Below, piece by piece: positions 10,490-22,228 of a stretch of 64,000 nucleotides of DNA. The translations under genes and the position numbers were made by a program. This stretch comes from Mercurialis annua (lineage: Eukaryota > Streptophyta > Magnoliopsida > Malpighiales > Euphorbiaceae). The stretch spans positions 7,447,501-7,511,500 of the forward strand of contig NC_065575.1 of assembly GCF_937616625.2 (NCBI RefSeq), in the 5' to 3' direction. Under the pieces are notes generated by a model. It saw nothing but the letters and a program-made list of their open reading frames with translations. It ran no database searches and had not been told where the DNA came from. Every line of letters begins with the position of its first letter. Positions within the stretch are counted from its first letter, which is position 1.

Positions 10490-11181
10490 TAAAATTTCTC
10501 CTTCAAATTTTGATTGTCGAAATAACAATACGGAGGATCATGGAACATTAAAAGACAACCTCAATGAAAAATTAATAATGAAATACATGAAAATTGAAGA
10601 TCGAGAATTAGCCGTGTAAAAATTAAGATTTTAAAAAGCGACTTGGTAAGAGAAGAAGGAGCGTTTCAAGAAAGTAGTCATTGAGGGGTATAAAAAGTGG
10701 CCGACTTATTTTCTTTAACTTCTTTAATTCTCTAGTTTTTTTCTATATTTTTCTATTGGATAAATAAATGATTAGAAATAAGAACAACCAATCAAGAAGC
10801 ACCTAGAAATTTAGTCAATCAAAGGGCAGAATTAGAAATTTTAAACTAGGGTTGCTGGTTGGTACAATTTATTTTGAAGGAGCGAATTGTATAGAAATTA
10901 AACTATAATAATTATATTTTAAAAAAAAAAGTTAAAAGAGTACATTTTTCTTTACAAGAAATATGAAAAAACAGCCGCCACCTCAGCTTATAAGGCTGCG
11001 TCCGGCCCAGAGTCAACCGCCATAGGGAGGTTATATATATATAAGATGGCCCTACATCAATTCTCATACTCCTGCCATTCATGTACCTTCGTGTTTCTTA
11101 AGGTAGTTATATATTATTAATATTTGATATGTATTTTAATTAAACATATAACAAAGGTTAATAGCTCAAAAACTATGCATC
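10490..11181. other. Intergenic, no feature seen
   Basis: No coding frame or RNA gene found. A moderately GC-rich patch near 10970-11080, with a TATATATATATAAG run at about 11031-11044 followed by CCTACATC, looks promoter-like on plus, but no gene follows. Confidence 0.4.
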
Positions 11182-11190
11182 TTTATTTTT

Positions 11191-11588
11191 GGCAGAAGGT
11201 ATAAAAAAATCCTCGACTTTTCTTCAAAAGTACAAATCAGCCCTTTTACTTTTTTTGGGCACAATTAAACCCTCGTGTTTTTAAAATTGAATAATTAAAC
11301 CCTTATTGTTTTAAAATCGAATAAATAAACCCTTTTAGTTTATTTTTGGGTCACTTACCCCCTCAAATTTTCGGTAAATATTTTAAACGTTAAAATTATT
11401 TTTGAACTTTTTTCTTATATGATTATGAGAGACATGTCAGCCATTAACGAGTGTTTCTAATGATGCTGGATGAAAGGGGTTTTTTGTTCGATTTGAAAAC
11501 AAAGAGGGCTTAATTATACCCTAAAAGAGTAAAAGGGCTGATTTGTACTTTTGTGAAAACTACGAGGGTTTTTTTTGTACCTTTGGCC
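11191..11588. mobile_element. Mutator-like MITE
   Basis: Left end GGCAGAAGGTATAAAAAAAT and right end GGTTTTTTTTGTACCTTTGGCC pair; arms share AAAGTACAAATCAGCCCTTT / AAAGGGCTGATTTGTACTTT exactly. A perfect 9-bp duplication TTTATTTTT flanks it at 11182-11190 and 11589-11597. Confidence 0.88.
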
Positions 11589-11597
11589 TTTATTTTT

Positions 11598-12379
11598 TTA
11601 TTCAATAGCATTCTGATCCTGTAAAATAGTCAATTGCAATCTATTTTAAATTTTTACGTTTTAATAGCACCTTAAATTAAAAAAAATAGATAATTTTATT
11701 ATTATAAGAATAAAAGTACTTAAAAAAACTAAATTTAAAGACTATATTATATTCTTTCCAAAATGGATTAAAACAAATGATTTAACTTAAAATATATTCA
11801 AATAAATCCTCTTTTCTACAAATTAAAATCTCAATGTCCTATAATTATGTCTTAATTACTCTTTTCCAATTAAATTGCTTAGGTCCCCTCCCCCTCCTCA
11901 CAATTTATTTTAAGTTCATGTGATTGTTAGTTACTCAATCACAAGCATTACTCTCAATAATTAAGGATTGCATTAACAAAAAAAGATATAAAATTTAGTT
12001 TTCAGAATTTAAACCTAGCATCTATGCTACTCACAATATTCTAAATCAAGAAATTTAACTAGACATAATTAAATTAAATAAGCAATCAATAATAATAATA
12101 AACATAATTAAAATAAGAGTTTGAAATAAAAATACTTGAAATAAAAATTTGGAATTATTCGGAACACAAGCCTACGAATCAAACCTTTGAAGGTTTAAGT
12201 TTTAAAAATAAACTAAGGACTAAAATAAAATTAACCTAAGACAAATTATTTGTAAAATAGAAAATAATGAAAAACTCGCTAGAATACATAATCTTGAGAT
12301 GCCTTTATATAGTGGAAGAGCCCTTGAAGTAATGCAAGAGTTGTAATTGAATTCGGGACAAAGCCGCGAAGGAAAAAAA
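11598..12379. other. Intergenic, decayed
   Basis: AT-rich. The segment near 11605-11680 (CAATTGCAATCTATTTTAAA, then CGTTTTAATAGCACC) resembles one arm of a MITE without a partner. No gene seen. Confidence 0.4.
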
Positions 12380-12725
12380 ATTCATCTTTTTAACTCGCAG
12401 TACAAAAGTGCCGGATTCCTCAATAGTATCGGGTTTGGGAATCCGGCACTCTTAGAATTCGGCAAGGAAGGCAATCAAAATGCCTTCCGGGCGGGTTCCT
12501 AAAAATGCCTGGTTTCAAGGAACTCGTCACTTTTAAGGAATTCGTCATGTTTTGTCAGCTTTTTCCAATTTGCTCCAAACTTCACGAATTTGCTCATTGT
12601 TGCTCCGCTTCACTCCATACGCAAAAAATTACAAAATAAACACCTTTTTAAATATAATATCCTAAAAATACATGATAATACTAAATTAAATACGTAAAAA
12701 ATTCTATATAAATAATGCGTATCAT
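12380..12725. repeat. Fold-back rich stretch, probable retroelement remnant
   Basis: It contains a strong hairpin (AGTGCCGGATTCC at 12407-12419 opposite GGAATCCGGCACT near 12439) and a second one (GGAAGGCA against TGCCTTCC near 12465-12490). These are followed by TTGCTCCGCTTCACTCCATA and AT-rich text ending ATGCGTATCA. On the minus strand this resembles the edge of an LTR or related repeat, but no second copy is in the window. Confidence 0.35.
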
Positions 12726-12884
12726 ATAGTAATTGTCACTAATCTTCGTCACTTGAAAATTTAGATTAATCTCTCAGCAGGTAGAACTTAAAAAGATAAC
12801 GAGGATAGAAAATACTCTCAAGTTTACTCTATGACCCCTTTGATATTTGATGTACAGTAAGGGCATAAAATGATGGCTATATAT

Positions 12885-13165
12885 CCATACGGAGGTCCAT
12901 GTACTATACTATTTTTGTTCTAAGAGTTTTTGAACTATTTTTTTTATTTTTTAGTCCTTCTATTTACTTGATTTTTCATTTTTATGCCATTTTATATGAC
13001 TTGAGGGAAATAAAATTGTAAGTAGAAGAATTTTTTTTAAAAAAAATTAAAAAATGGTATGAAAATCGAAAATTGAATAGATAGAGAAATTAGAAAAATA
13101 AAAAAATACTATATAAAAACTTCCGGAATAAAAATTGTATAGTACAAGAACTTTCTTATGAGATT
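12885..13165. repeat. Imperfect inverted repeat (MITE-like)
   Basis: The left arm with GTACTATACTATTTTTGTTC and right arm GAATAAAAATTGTATAGTAC are inverse, and inner segments (TTTTTATGCCATTTT / AAAATGGTATGAAAA) also pair. The ends are blurred and no target duplication is clear. Confidence 0.55.
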
Positions 13166-13479
13166 TGCCTAAGATTATCTTTTATGGCTTTGTAATTAGC
13201 AACATGAAGGTGACCTGATAAAAAGCTCATGTTTACTTTTTATCCGGTTCAAACACTAAACTTATAGAAAAAAATTTCAAATAAGTGCAAACACTAAAAT
13301 TCTAATTATCCTATATAATTATAATCGGTGATGATAATGTTTGAATTGGTATGTTGAGATTAATTTGGATTCCTTTCATTAGTTCTTGAGTATTAAGGTT
13401 ACTTCTCTTAAATAGGAATTACTCTCGCAAGGATGGACTAATATGGTCAATTAAGGAGCAGGGTGACTGGTGACCTAAA

Positions 13480-13914
13480 AGCACGGAAATTTCGACAAAG
13501 TTGCGTGTCCCGTTTCGGAAACCAGAAACTCTCTGAAATTCATAAGGAAACGTTTCGGGCCATCTTCATAAATAAAAAAAATTATATAGTCATAAAAAAA
13601 CCTAAAAAAATCTCAATAAATAATTTTTATGAATCAATTACCCACAAATTTTATTATTTACTTTATCTATAATCTAGCTTATTTTCTTATTTTTGTTGGA
13701 TTTAATTATGTTTGATTTATTTTATTAATTGGCATAAATATATAAATAAAATTTAATATATATAGCATTTTATAATTTCTAATATTATAAATATATCCTT
13801 ATATTTTTATTATTTACACGTTTCCTCCACGTTTCGTGTCCTTTATTTTAAAAATTCGTCGTTTCTTCGTGTCCGTTTCGTATCGTTTCCGTTTCCCGTT
13901 TCCATTTCCGTGCT
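13480..13914. mobile_element. Inverted-repeat element with AGCACGGAAA ends
   Basis: Left end AGCACGGAAA and right end TTTCCGTGCT are exact inverses; sub-terminal sequence (GTGTCCCGTTTCGGAAAC on the left, GTTTCCGTTTCCCG on the right) is GTTTC-rich on both sides. The core is AT-rich and non-coding. No target duplication is seen, so the superfamily is open. Confidence 0.55.
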
Positions 13915-14044
13915 ACATACGGTTAAAAATAGTCTGAATTCAACTAACTATTTGATACTACTTTTAAAATGTGTAAAAATCGAATAAAATAAAATAATAA
14001 TTTGATATAATCTCATTCAATTTAGTTTGATTATGATATTCTTT

Positions 14045-14175
14045 TTGTGACGAGAGATTTCGGGCGGAGGCCGACAATCTCTTTGGACAGAGTACGACCA
14101 TGTGGATAAACTCTTGGGGAGACTAGCCTCCGCATACCACCTTCCACTTAATACGGGCTTGCAACAACTCGTCCA
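14045..14175 (-). repeat. 3' fragment of SINE family C
   Basis: On the minus strand the stretch ends CTCGTCACAAAAAG, matching the 3' end (TCTCGTCACCAAAAAAA) of the full copy at 19114-19349. It lacks pol III boxes, so it is 5'-truncated or diverged. Confidence 0.5.
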
Positions 14176-14488
14176 AATACTTTCAATAAGTTTCCTGAGA
14201 TATGAGATTTGAAATGATTTTTAAAAAATTAAAATTGATTCTAAAAATAAAATAAAATTTTGGTTTCGTTAGATGATTCAGTTCAGCTGAACTAAATGCA
14301 CACACACCTTAATTCTTTCAACTCATTCTGATTTCGCAGTTACCTCAAACTATACACAACACAAGAATCGTCCTTCAAGATTTTAAGATTCAAAGGCAGT
14401 AATTGATACCCAATTTACAGATTATAAAAACATCAAAAGAAACAGAAAGCAAACAAATAAATATATATATAAGAACATTTCTATGTTC

Positions 14489-14785
14489 CTAGCAACCTCT
14501 AACACAAGAAAACATTCTTTGACTTCCAAATCTAACAATCTTCTTCGTCGGAGGAGAATCACCGCTAGTTCCGCTACGATAATCCTTCGAAAACTCTACA
14601 GAACTGTATGATCTCCGATGAACTTTCCTATCCATATTATTCGAAGATGAGTTTGTCAAGTAAATATCTTCATGATCATTGATATAAAGGTCTGAAAGAG
14701 CTACACCGGACGAAAGACACTCGTAGTTCCGTCGAGTTTTGTTCTTCTTTATCGCTTTATACACGAGAGGTAGGAGACCCTCCAT
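14489..14785 (-). CDS. Conserved plant protein of unknown function, 98 aa
   Basis: The product begins MEGLLPLVYKAIKKNKTRRN and ends KKIVRFGSQRMFSCVRGC. I recognise this as the pattern of a small plant-specific family with a conserved MEGL-x-P-x-VY-x-AI-x-K N-terminus and an RMFSC-x-x-G-like C-terminus, but no function is assigned to it. It is basic, with a Ser-rich centre and no signal peptide or membrane segment. The open frame extends to 14965, but a TATA box at about 14921-14928 and CCAAT at 14927-14933 place the start of transcription near 14895, so the ATG at 14785 is preferred; conservation also begins there. It is a single exon, with MITE-free flanks for about 500 bp on each side. Confidence 0.8.
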   Translation of the reverse strand: MEGLLPLVYKAIKKNKTRRNYECLSSGVALSDLYINDHEDIYLTNSSSNNMDRKVHRRSYSSVEFSKDYRSGTSGDSPPTKKIVRFGSQRMFSCVRGC

Positions 14786-14920
14786 TGATGAACCTTCTTT
14801 GGAATTCTTGAATGCTTTGAGTTTGATATTTTTGGATAGAGAGGCTGAGAAGAGAAATGAGAGGAAGTTGAATATTTGAACAAGTTTTAGGTGTAGGGTT
14901 TGGTGTGGTGTTTGATAGTG

Positions 14921-14928
14921 ATATATAT
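14921..14928 (-). promoter_or_regulatory. TATA box with adjacent CCAAT motif
   Basis: On minus the order is GGCCAAT then TATATAT, about 140 bp upstream of the ATG of the 98-aa protein. This implies a 5' leader of about 110 nt. Confidence 0.5.
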
Positions 14929-14965
14929 TGGCCACTAACTTAATTTCGTGCCTTTTGGGTAGCAA

Positions 14966-15915
14966 AAGTCATACACGTCAAATTTGATTTTTTCTTGACT
15001 TGTTTATGGAAATTAGAAAGAATGATCAATTAATCCATCAAATTCCATATTTATCATAATTCATAAGTAAAAACGTTCAATGCAGTTTATACTAATAAGC
15101 TATCGCTCAAATGATTTAAATGTTGAACATCAAACTATTAAATTGTACGTTCAATTTTTCCGATAAGTACAATTTCACCCCTCTTCAAATATTTTTAAAA
15201 ATGCAGTATATAAAAACCAGACTAGTAATTGGACTGGTATGGTCATCGATTCATAATTCAACTGGTTTAAATAGCGATAAAATAAAAATACAATTTAACT
15301 TTATATCTGAGTTTTTATAAATTTTTAAAAGAAAAATATACAACTAAAAGTTATAAAAAGGGTTTGATTTATACGGTCCATCTGGTTCAACAATCGCTAG
15401 TTCAAATGGTTTTTCTTAGTTCAAACCGGTTCAACTGTATTTTTAATTTAAAAAACTGAATTCATCTTGCCTCTGAATGAACTTGCACGTCCAGTCCGAT
15501 TTTGAAAATGTTGGTTTAATTGTTGTCTACCAATCGAGTCCGACCATTGTGAACTGAATTTAGATTTAATTTTAGAATTTAAATTCCTTTTGGCCCGAGC
15601 AAAAATAGATATGGTTGTTTTATGGATGTGTTTGATTTTTTAATTTTTTTAAAGTCTATTATAGATCGGCTAATAATCAACCACAGTCCCTTTTCTTTGG
15701 CCTTTCTACCAGTAAACCCCATCTACTTCGAAAAGCTTCAATAAACCTGTAGTACTTTATGTCGGCGCCCATTCACGGCCTTTATGGACGAAAATACCTA
15801 TAGCATCATCTTTTTTTGGCAACTGTAATTGACCATGCCACATCACCAAAGAGTCAAAAAACTTAAAACACCAAAAACACCACTAGAACTATTAATATTT
15901 AATTAAAAAGACAAA
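14966..15915. other. Intergenic, decayed repeats
   Basis: Contains GGTTCAA/TTGAACC-rich text at 15360-15560 of a kind common in plant dispersed repeats. No frame with recognisable coding content. Confidence 0.4.
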
Positions 15916-16416
15916 TAAAAAAACCAACCCAACCCAACCCGATCAAATCCAACTCACCCGGTCAACTCATCCACCATCGATCGTCGCCCGCCGCCACCTG
16001 ACTACCGCCATAAATTTTCCGGTCCGGTTATCTTTTTCGACCTGTTCTTCGAAGAATGAATCTCTTTGTAGCAGGTCTGCTACAAAGAGCAAACTCACTA
16101 CAGAGGGTCTGTTCACCGTATCAGCTTAAAAAAATAAAAAAAAAATACTTATTAAAATTATTAAAATTAAAAATAATTATTTATTTAATTTTTTACTTAG
16201 AAATATATATATTTATTATTTGAACAATTTTTTTTCGACGATGGGCGGTGGTGGCCGGGAAAATTGGCGACGACGGGTGGCGGTTTTCGGTTGAGTGGTC
16301 TGATTTAAATAGGTGGATTGGTGATTTAGGTACGTTTTGGTCGGATGGATGGATTATGTTTGATTTGGTTGGGTAGGTGATTTTAAATTTGATTAGATTG
16401 GGTTGGTTTGGTTTTT
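15916..16416. repeat. Imperfect inverted repeat with GC-rich inner arms
   Basis: The outer arms are AAACCAACCCAACCCAACCC and GGGTTGGTTTGG. Inner arms CGCCCGCCGCCACC / GGTGGTGGCC and AAATTTTCC / GGAAAATT also pair. A small perfect hairpin (CTTTGTAGCAG / CTGCTACAAAG) lies at about 16064-16088. It looks like a large fold-back element; no target duplication was resolved. Confidence 0.55.
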
Positions 16417-17275
16417 CTTATTGACTTTAGGGGTATTTTGGGCATTTTTGAGAAAATAAGGGGTTTGGGGCGGTTGTTTGAGGCGGTTTTGGAGTAAATT
16501 TAGTTGATCATCAGGTGAAGTTTAAGAGGTTTAGTAGCCGATTTTAAAATTCAGAAAGTTTAATAATAGGGAATTTTAAGTTGGAGTGTCATAGTGATTA
16601 ATAGCGAATGATTAGGATGAGCATAAGAATTTGAATACGAAATAAATGATTTCTAAATTTACATATAAGAACTGGCCAGAAAAACACTAAAAATAATCAT
16701 TTAATAAGATATAAACAATGTTGAACACGCAATAGATAAGATACTTATGGATAAATTATATTTTATAGGAATTGATTTAATTAGATAAGTGATATTTTAT
16801 TTTATTTTTATAGTATAGATGCTTCTTTTTATTATTTTTCATTATTAGGTACTTTTAAAATTTTAAATTTTACTAAGTTTATAGATTTAAATTTATAGAA
16901 TGTGACATTTATAAAATTATAGATTTTACTATTTGAATTGGATGTGAGAATCAATAAATTTATAAAAGTATTTTTAAAATAATCCATCATTTTTGAAAAG
17001 TAATACATAAAATTTTTCTACTTAAAAGGTGGGAATTCAAATCAAAAAAAATTGAGGAATGAAAAATTTCAAAAATCTGTATGTTTTTTATAATTTCTAA
17101 TCTTACCAAATGATAAATTTGGTTTAAATATATGAATCGAGTAAAATTCATAATTTTTTAATTTTTTTAAATTTCTCAATCCAAATGTTTCCATAAGAAA
17201 AAGAAAAGAGAAACATTTGATCATATGGTAGTCCTAATAATTACTTTGTTAAATCTTGTATATTCCTCACGGATA
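16417..17275. other. Intergenic, no gene seen
   Basis: AT-rich. 16500-16600 has text (TTTAGTAGCCGATTTTAAAA) inversely similar to 15664-15690 (GATCGGCTAATAATC), so the fold-back at 15916-16416 may extend further on both sides. Confidence 0.4.
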
Positions 17276-17284
17276 AAAATATAA

Positions 17285-17507
17285 AGAGATTCTTAGGTAG
17301 ACTGAGTCTACCACGTCATCCGTGAACTAATCTATCACATTATGACACATTATTAAAATAGTGGCACTATCGTAATTTTGTTTATTATGTTTTTATACTT
17401 TTGAATAGTAATATTAGGATAGTGTCATTATTTTAATGACGTGTCGTAATGTTATGGGTTTAGTCCATGAATGATATGGTGAACTGAGTTTAGCTAAAAA
17501 TTTCTCG
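17285..17507. mobile_element. Short TIR element
   Basis: Left arm AGATTCTTAGGTAGACTGAG and right arm AACTGAGTTTAGCTAAAAAT are imperfect inverses; inner arms share CACGTCATCCGTGAAC / CATGAATGATATGG. Flanks AAAATATAA and AAAATATAT (8 of 9) could be a target duplication. Related to 9330-9534. Confidence 0.55.
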
Positions 17508-17839
17508 AAAATATATAATGTAATCGAGATAACTCATAACTTATTTAGTATTTAATCAATTCAGTATTAACCAAGTTAAAGTTAAATTTGAACTATCCGA
17601 ATCAACTGTCAAGTCGAATTCCAACATAAAAATATTCGGTTCGATAAATTTACAAGCTTAATCAAGCTACAATTTATTTACTTTTTTTTTTATTTTTCAT
17701 TATTATATAATTTATTAATAAATTTTTTATGCTAAAGTTAAATTTAGATTTTAATACAAATAATTAAGTTGAACGAGATGAACTCGATTAATTTTTGAGT
17801 TAATTAGACAAAATACCTTCATTACCCAAAGTAATTAGA

Positions 17840-18190
17840 ATAATACGGTTGAACTTTCACTTTTTGAGGAATACAATTTCCATCTTTTATTTTTGAGTTT
17901 TAGATTTTCTATTTTTGACATTTACGTTTTCTATTATTGTTTTATTCTACAATCAATCCATTTCTATCTCTAATCCCATATCAATTCTTCATCTTCAATC
18001 TCCAAACCCTAGAGATCTCCTCTCCTCTATTCAATCGTCAACAAACCATCGGCGCCGTTGTAAGTCTGCCGCCATCGTCCGCCATCGCCGTTCGTGAAGA
18101 GATTGCCTACGTTTCCAGAAAATTACAAATACTTTTTCCACAGCAGAATCATTAAAAATGGTGAAGGAAATTAGGTTTCATGGGCAGATC
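17840..18190 (+). other. Gene-5'-end-like island, possibly a gene fragment
   Basis: Pyrimidine-rich leader text with AAACCCTAGAG, a GC-richer stretch (GGCGCCGTTGTAAGTCTGCC, where GTAAGT could be a splice donor), then ATG at 18158 followed by only 17 codons (MVKEIRFHGQ). This is the look of a plant 5' UTR and first exon, but no downstream exons were found. It may be a captured or broken gene start. Confidence 0.3.
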
Positions 18191-18307
18191 CGAAGTTTGA
18201 TTTCAGTCTAATCCTTTGTTAATGTGAATATTTTGAGTTAATTACATTTTGTGTGTTTTTTAATCCATTTTTTATTTTTCTTTTGTGAACGATGCTGTTG
18301 ATGAATG

Positions 18308-18699
18308 GTGGTTCGATTTTTTTTGTGTTGCACAACATGTTGCACTCTAATTGTTTGAAAAAATGCTTGTGAGAATTGTAATATTTTTTGGGTGTTGGGT
18401 AACTAATGGTTAACATTGGGTAAACCGTTAGATAACCTGTAATTTTTGTTTTGAATATATTATTAATAAAATCGTTAGTAAACAGTTGTTGAATTTTATG
18501 TTTGTGGTTCGATTTTTTTGTGTTGCACAATATGTTGCACTCTAGGTGTTTGAAGAAATGCTTGTGAGAATTATAATATTTTTGGATGTTGGATAACCAA
18601 TGGTTAATATTGGGTAAACTGTTAGGTAACCTGTAATTTTTATTTTGAATATATCGTTAATAAAATCGTTAGTAAACAGTTGCTGAATTTTATGTTTGT
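18308..18699. repeat. Two-copy tandem repeat, 196-bp unit
   Basis: Copies at 18308-18503 and 18504-18699 are about 90% alike (both carry GTGTTGCACAA, GTTGCACTCTA, GAAAAATGCTTGTGAGAAT-like text and AAAATCGTTAGTAAACAG). Each has GGTTAA/TTAACC motifs, and more follow downstream to 18960 (TAGTTAACCAATGG, GTTGGTTAACCAAC). Confidence 0.8.
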
Positions 18700-19113
18700 T
18701 GCTAGTTAACCAATGGTGTACTAATAGTACACCAATGACCTTGTTTTTAGTACCTTGTTGGTTAACAAATGGTTAATCAATAATTTTAGATTTTAAAAAG
18801 ACGATTTGGGTTTTATTTGACAATTATTCTTGCGGTGATGAAGGCGGAGGGATTTGTAATAGAATTTTCAACTAGTTTAATAAAGATGGAGGTTTGAATT
18901 TGTAATAGTTTTGTTTGTTGGTTAACCAACAGTGTTAGTATACCGTTGGATAACTAAAATCGTATTCCTGAGATTAAAAAAGATATTTTTGAGAATAATA
19001 AAAGTTATTTTTCAAAAAAAAAAAGTACAGGTTGTATTTTTCAAAAAAAAAATTTGAGGTAGTATTCTTGAGAATATTTTATCTTTTTTTGGTATTTATC
19101 TAAAAAACCCTTA

Positions 19114-19349
19114 ATTTTTTTGGTGACGAGAACTCACTCTACTGAGCCGAAACTCAATATCATTGTCAAACCCCGGGATGTGAACTGCCCGCAAGCCCAC
19201 ATATATACCTGGTAATTCTGGGCTATAATGGCTAGCAATCTAACCTCAACCACTCCATATTAAGAAAGGGCGTAGCCGGGATTTGAACCCGCGACCTTTG
19301 GCGCCCAGATGGCTGAGGTTTAAACCAATAGACCAAACCCGTGCGGGCT
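19114..19349 (-). mobile_element. tRNA-derived SINE, family C, full-length
   Basis: On minus: box A-like TGGTCTATTGGTT (19323-19335), box B-like GGTTCAAATCCCG (19278-19290), a 150-bp body and the 3' end TCTCGTCACCAAAAAAA. The arrangement and length of about 235 bp fit plant SINEs. A target duplication was not resolved. Confidence 0.75.
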
Positions 19350-20087
19350 TGAACTCGATTAATTATCATACCACTCTCGAGTTTTAAATTTTATAACCAA
19401 ATCTAGTTCAAATTCGGCGATGTTTGGATTTGATTTTTATTTATTTTTCAATTTAAAAAAAAACATATAAAAAAATCTACATGTTTAAATTGTGGAATGC
19501 AATTATGGATTTACAAAGACCCAATTAACTAAATAAATTTGTAATCGAGAAAAGGAAAGGAAATTTCAGCATCATAATTTCATCATAGACTAAAATCCAT
19601 ATAGTTGCTCAACAGCTCTGCTGTATAAACCAATAGAATAGACTGGCTGCTGATTTTATTAATTCCTTTATTTTGAAACTTTTTACTTCAAATTGAAATA
19701 ATTTGAGATATTACTATAAAATTTCAAGTGGATTTTGGGTCAAAATTAAATCATGGCAACATTGTTCTTTCTTGACTATAATCAATAGTCATAATTGTTC
19801 CATATTATCTTAATAAAAACGTAATTAGCCATCTAATTAGGTGCTTGATCAGGTATTAATCCTTTCTTCTAAACAATATGCTACTCGAAATGAAAAACTT
19901 TTCAGAATCAAGTTTTATAGCTCTTAGGCCATCTCCGGTAGAAGGGCCAACTCCTATAAATTGGATTCTTTTCCAATAGTCGATTCGATTAAGATATTAA
20001 GGCTTAACCTTTGAAAAACTCCCCACCTTTCATGTCGGTTTGGTTAGATATTTAATTAAGTTAAATTTCTTTAAATTTTATTAATCA
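19350..20087. other. Intergenic, no gene seen
   Basis: AT-rich with no coding or RNA signal that I could support. Confidence 0.5.
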
Positions 20088-20097
20088 GACTATAATT

Positions 20098-20204
20098 TTT
20101 TTGATAATTAGAAAAGAGGAACGCTTGTGAGAGAAATCAAACCCACGACTTAACAGATTATTGTCTAACACTTATACCATTTGAATTATATCTCAACGGT
20201 ATCG
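20098..20204 (-). mobile_element. tRNA-derived SINE, family A
   Basis: Minus-strand copy of the 2547-2653 element with diverged boxes (GGGTTTGATTTC as box B) and a short A-tract. A 10-bp target duplication GACTATAATT flanks it at 20088-20097 and 20205-20214. Confidence 0.8.
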
Positions 20205-20214
20205 GACTATAATT

Positions 20215-21772
20215 AAAACTAACTTATAACCAAACCAAAATAATATATTTGGTTTGGTGTCATTAACCTTAATTATTAAAAAATATAAATGTTGATGCTA
20301 ATTGCTCATTATATATAAATTGAGGGAGCAACTTGATAAATAAATTAGAGAAATAGCTTTTGGAAAATTATAAAAGTAATGTTGATAACTCAATTAATTC
20401 GGTCGGCTTAGTTAATTTAAAAAATTTGGACTAAAAATCAAACCAAGCAGGATTAATATTTCTCTCAAAAAATTAATTATAATTATAATCAAACCAAAGT
20501 AACCAAACTTCTAATTTGATTCGATTGATTAATTCAATTGTACCCAAATATTACAAATCCCTAACTACTATACATATAATTTTTATTGTCATATGGTAGC
20601 AACATAAATACTATTTTTTAATAAAAGACTAAAAATATAAATGTAAATTTTTTTATTATTAAAAATAATGTCATAATATATTTGATGAACGTAATATTTG
20701 ATATAAGATTGGTTAAGATGATTTTACTAAAAACAATTGGTCCGTCAAATTTATTTTTATATTTGAACGGCAACTACTTTAGATAAGGTTTCAACATTTT
20801 TTATGTGGATGAACCAGTAAGATCATCCAATAAAACTATATTGTATGAGGTGCAAAGTCATCTTAGTTAGCTTCTAAAATTTGTTTTGTTCTTGTTTTAT
20901 CATATCTTTTAATTTTCAAGTACAATTTTTTAAACATCATCTATCCTTTTCCCTGTGAATTTTATCTAATATTTAAATATAAAATTATAACTTTGATTAC
21001 TTGTACAACATGCTATTGTGTTATGTAAATATGCCATTGTCTAAAATGTGATCAAAAAATAGAAATGAAAAAACACATTCAATAGTGTTTTCTTTTAAAC
21101 AACTAAAGTCTTTAAAGTAGATAAAATAAAGATTTAAAATGCTAAAAAAATCGTGAACTTAGCGATTTTTACGATTTAAACTACAATTTCATTTTAGCAA
21201 CTTCAATTGCCATGCTGATTGAAAGGTACGGTGAGATATATTATAACGTCCACATAAACATTTTTAATTGAATTTTCACTTGATGATTCGAATTGAAAAA
21301 TAAAAAGTTGTATAAGCTCGTATTAAACTTTCTAAGTACGTCATAGTGTTTGACTTAATTTGTACGTTCGAGTGAATTTTACAAAAAAATAGATGTGTTT
21401 GATTTAATTAAAAGTTTACTAAGATATTCTTTATTAGTTACTTATGTTTGTGTCAAATGAATTTATTTACAATCAAGTAATTTTAAGTATTTTTTAATAA
21501 AATATCTATTTTCATTTGAGTGTTTGTAAAATTACGGTCTAACTCTATATTTAGAAGAGAAAATTATTATGAGACCATTCACATATGTCATAATTCACAC
21601 TTTCATCCCTTCTTTTAAATACTAAATGATAGTTTTTTATTTTTATTTCCGTCAATAATTTGGTCCTCCGTCTTTAAAGTGTTAGTCAACTGAATCAAAA
21701 CACTTAACTAAAAAAACTTGAAACTCAATTTAGTTTTTAAATTATTTTTGACACAAATATAAATAAAAATAA
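20215..21772. other. Intergenic, no gene seen
   Basis: AT-rich. Around 21135-21270 (GTGAACTTAGCGATTTTTACG) and 21560-21690 there are single arms that resemble MITE ends, without partners. Confidence 0.4.
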
Positions 21773-21774
21773 TA

Positions 21775-22078
21775 CTCCCTCCGTCCCATTTTATTTGTCC
21801 ACTATACTATATTTAGATGCCCCAAATTGATTATCACAATTGTATTATATATACATATTTTTCTCTTTTACTCTTAATATTAATGGATATTATTTTTACA
21901 TTTGTGTTGGCATTTGATGTTATTATTATTGTATTGCCTATTTTTCTTTTTTTAATATAGTAATTCTAAATTAACTCAAAAATAAAAAAAGGCTACAAAA
22001 GAAAGAATTGTTAGTATTTAATGTTTTCTTAATATGTGTTAAAATAGGAAGTGGACTAATAAAATGGGACGGAAGGAG
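21775..22078. mobile_element. Stowaway MITE
   Basis: Ends CTCCCTCCGTCCCATTTTAT and ATAAAATGGGACGGAAGGAG are the classic Stowaway (Tc1/mariner) inverted repeats, with TA at 21773-21774 and 22079-22080 as the 2-bp target duplication. Confidence 0.92.
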
Positions 22079-22228
22079 TAAATTTTAAAAATTCAATGGC
22101 TCATTATATTCAATTTATTTTTATCTCTCTTACTTTTTTTTTAATCTTACGCTTTTCTTTTACTTTTTTATTTTTTAAAACTAAAAACTTTAAAATCGAA
22201 AATATTTTTTTTTCTAACTCACTTAATC

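Noticed and set aside
13463..13672. 69-codon open frame on plus
   Set aside because: It is contained in the inverted-repeat element at 13480-13914 and shows no conserved motif.
17915..18155. Two overlapping frames of 60 and 72 codons
   Set aside because: The text is a CT-rich leader; the frames are products of that bias. The island is instead listed as a possible gene start.
19265..19345. tRNA gene on minus, because of GGTTCAAATCCCG
   Set aside because: Box B and the T arm look tRNA-like, but the sequence continues into a 150-bp body with an A-rich end as in SINEs, and the acceptor stem does not close.
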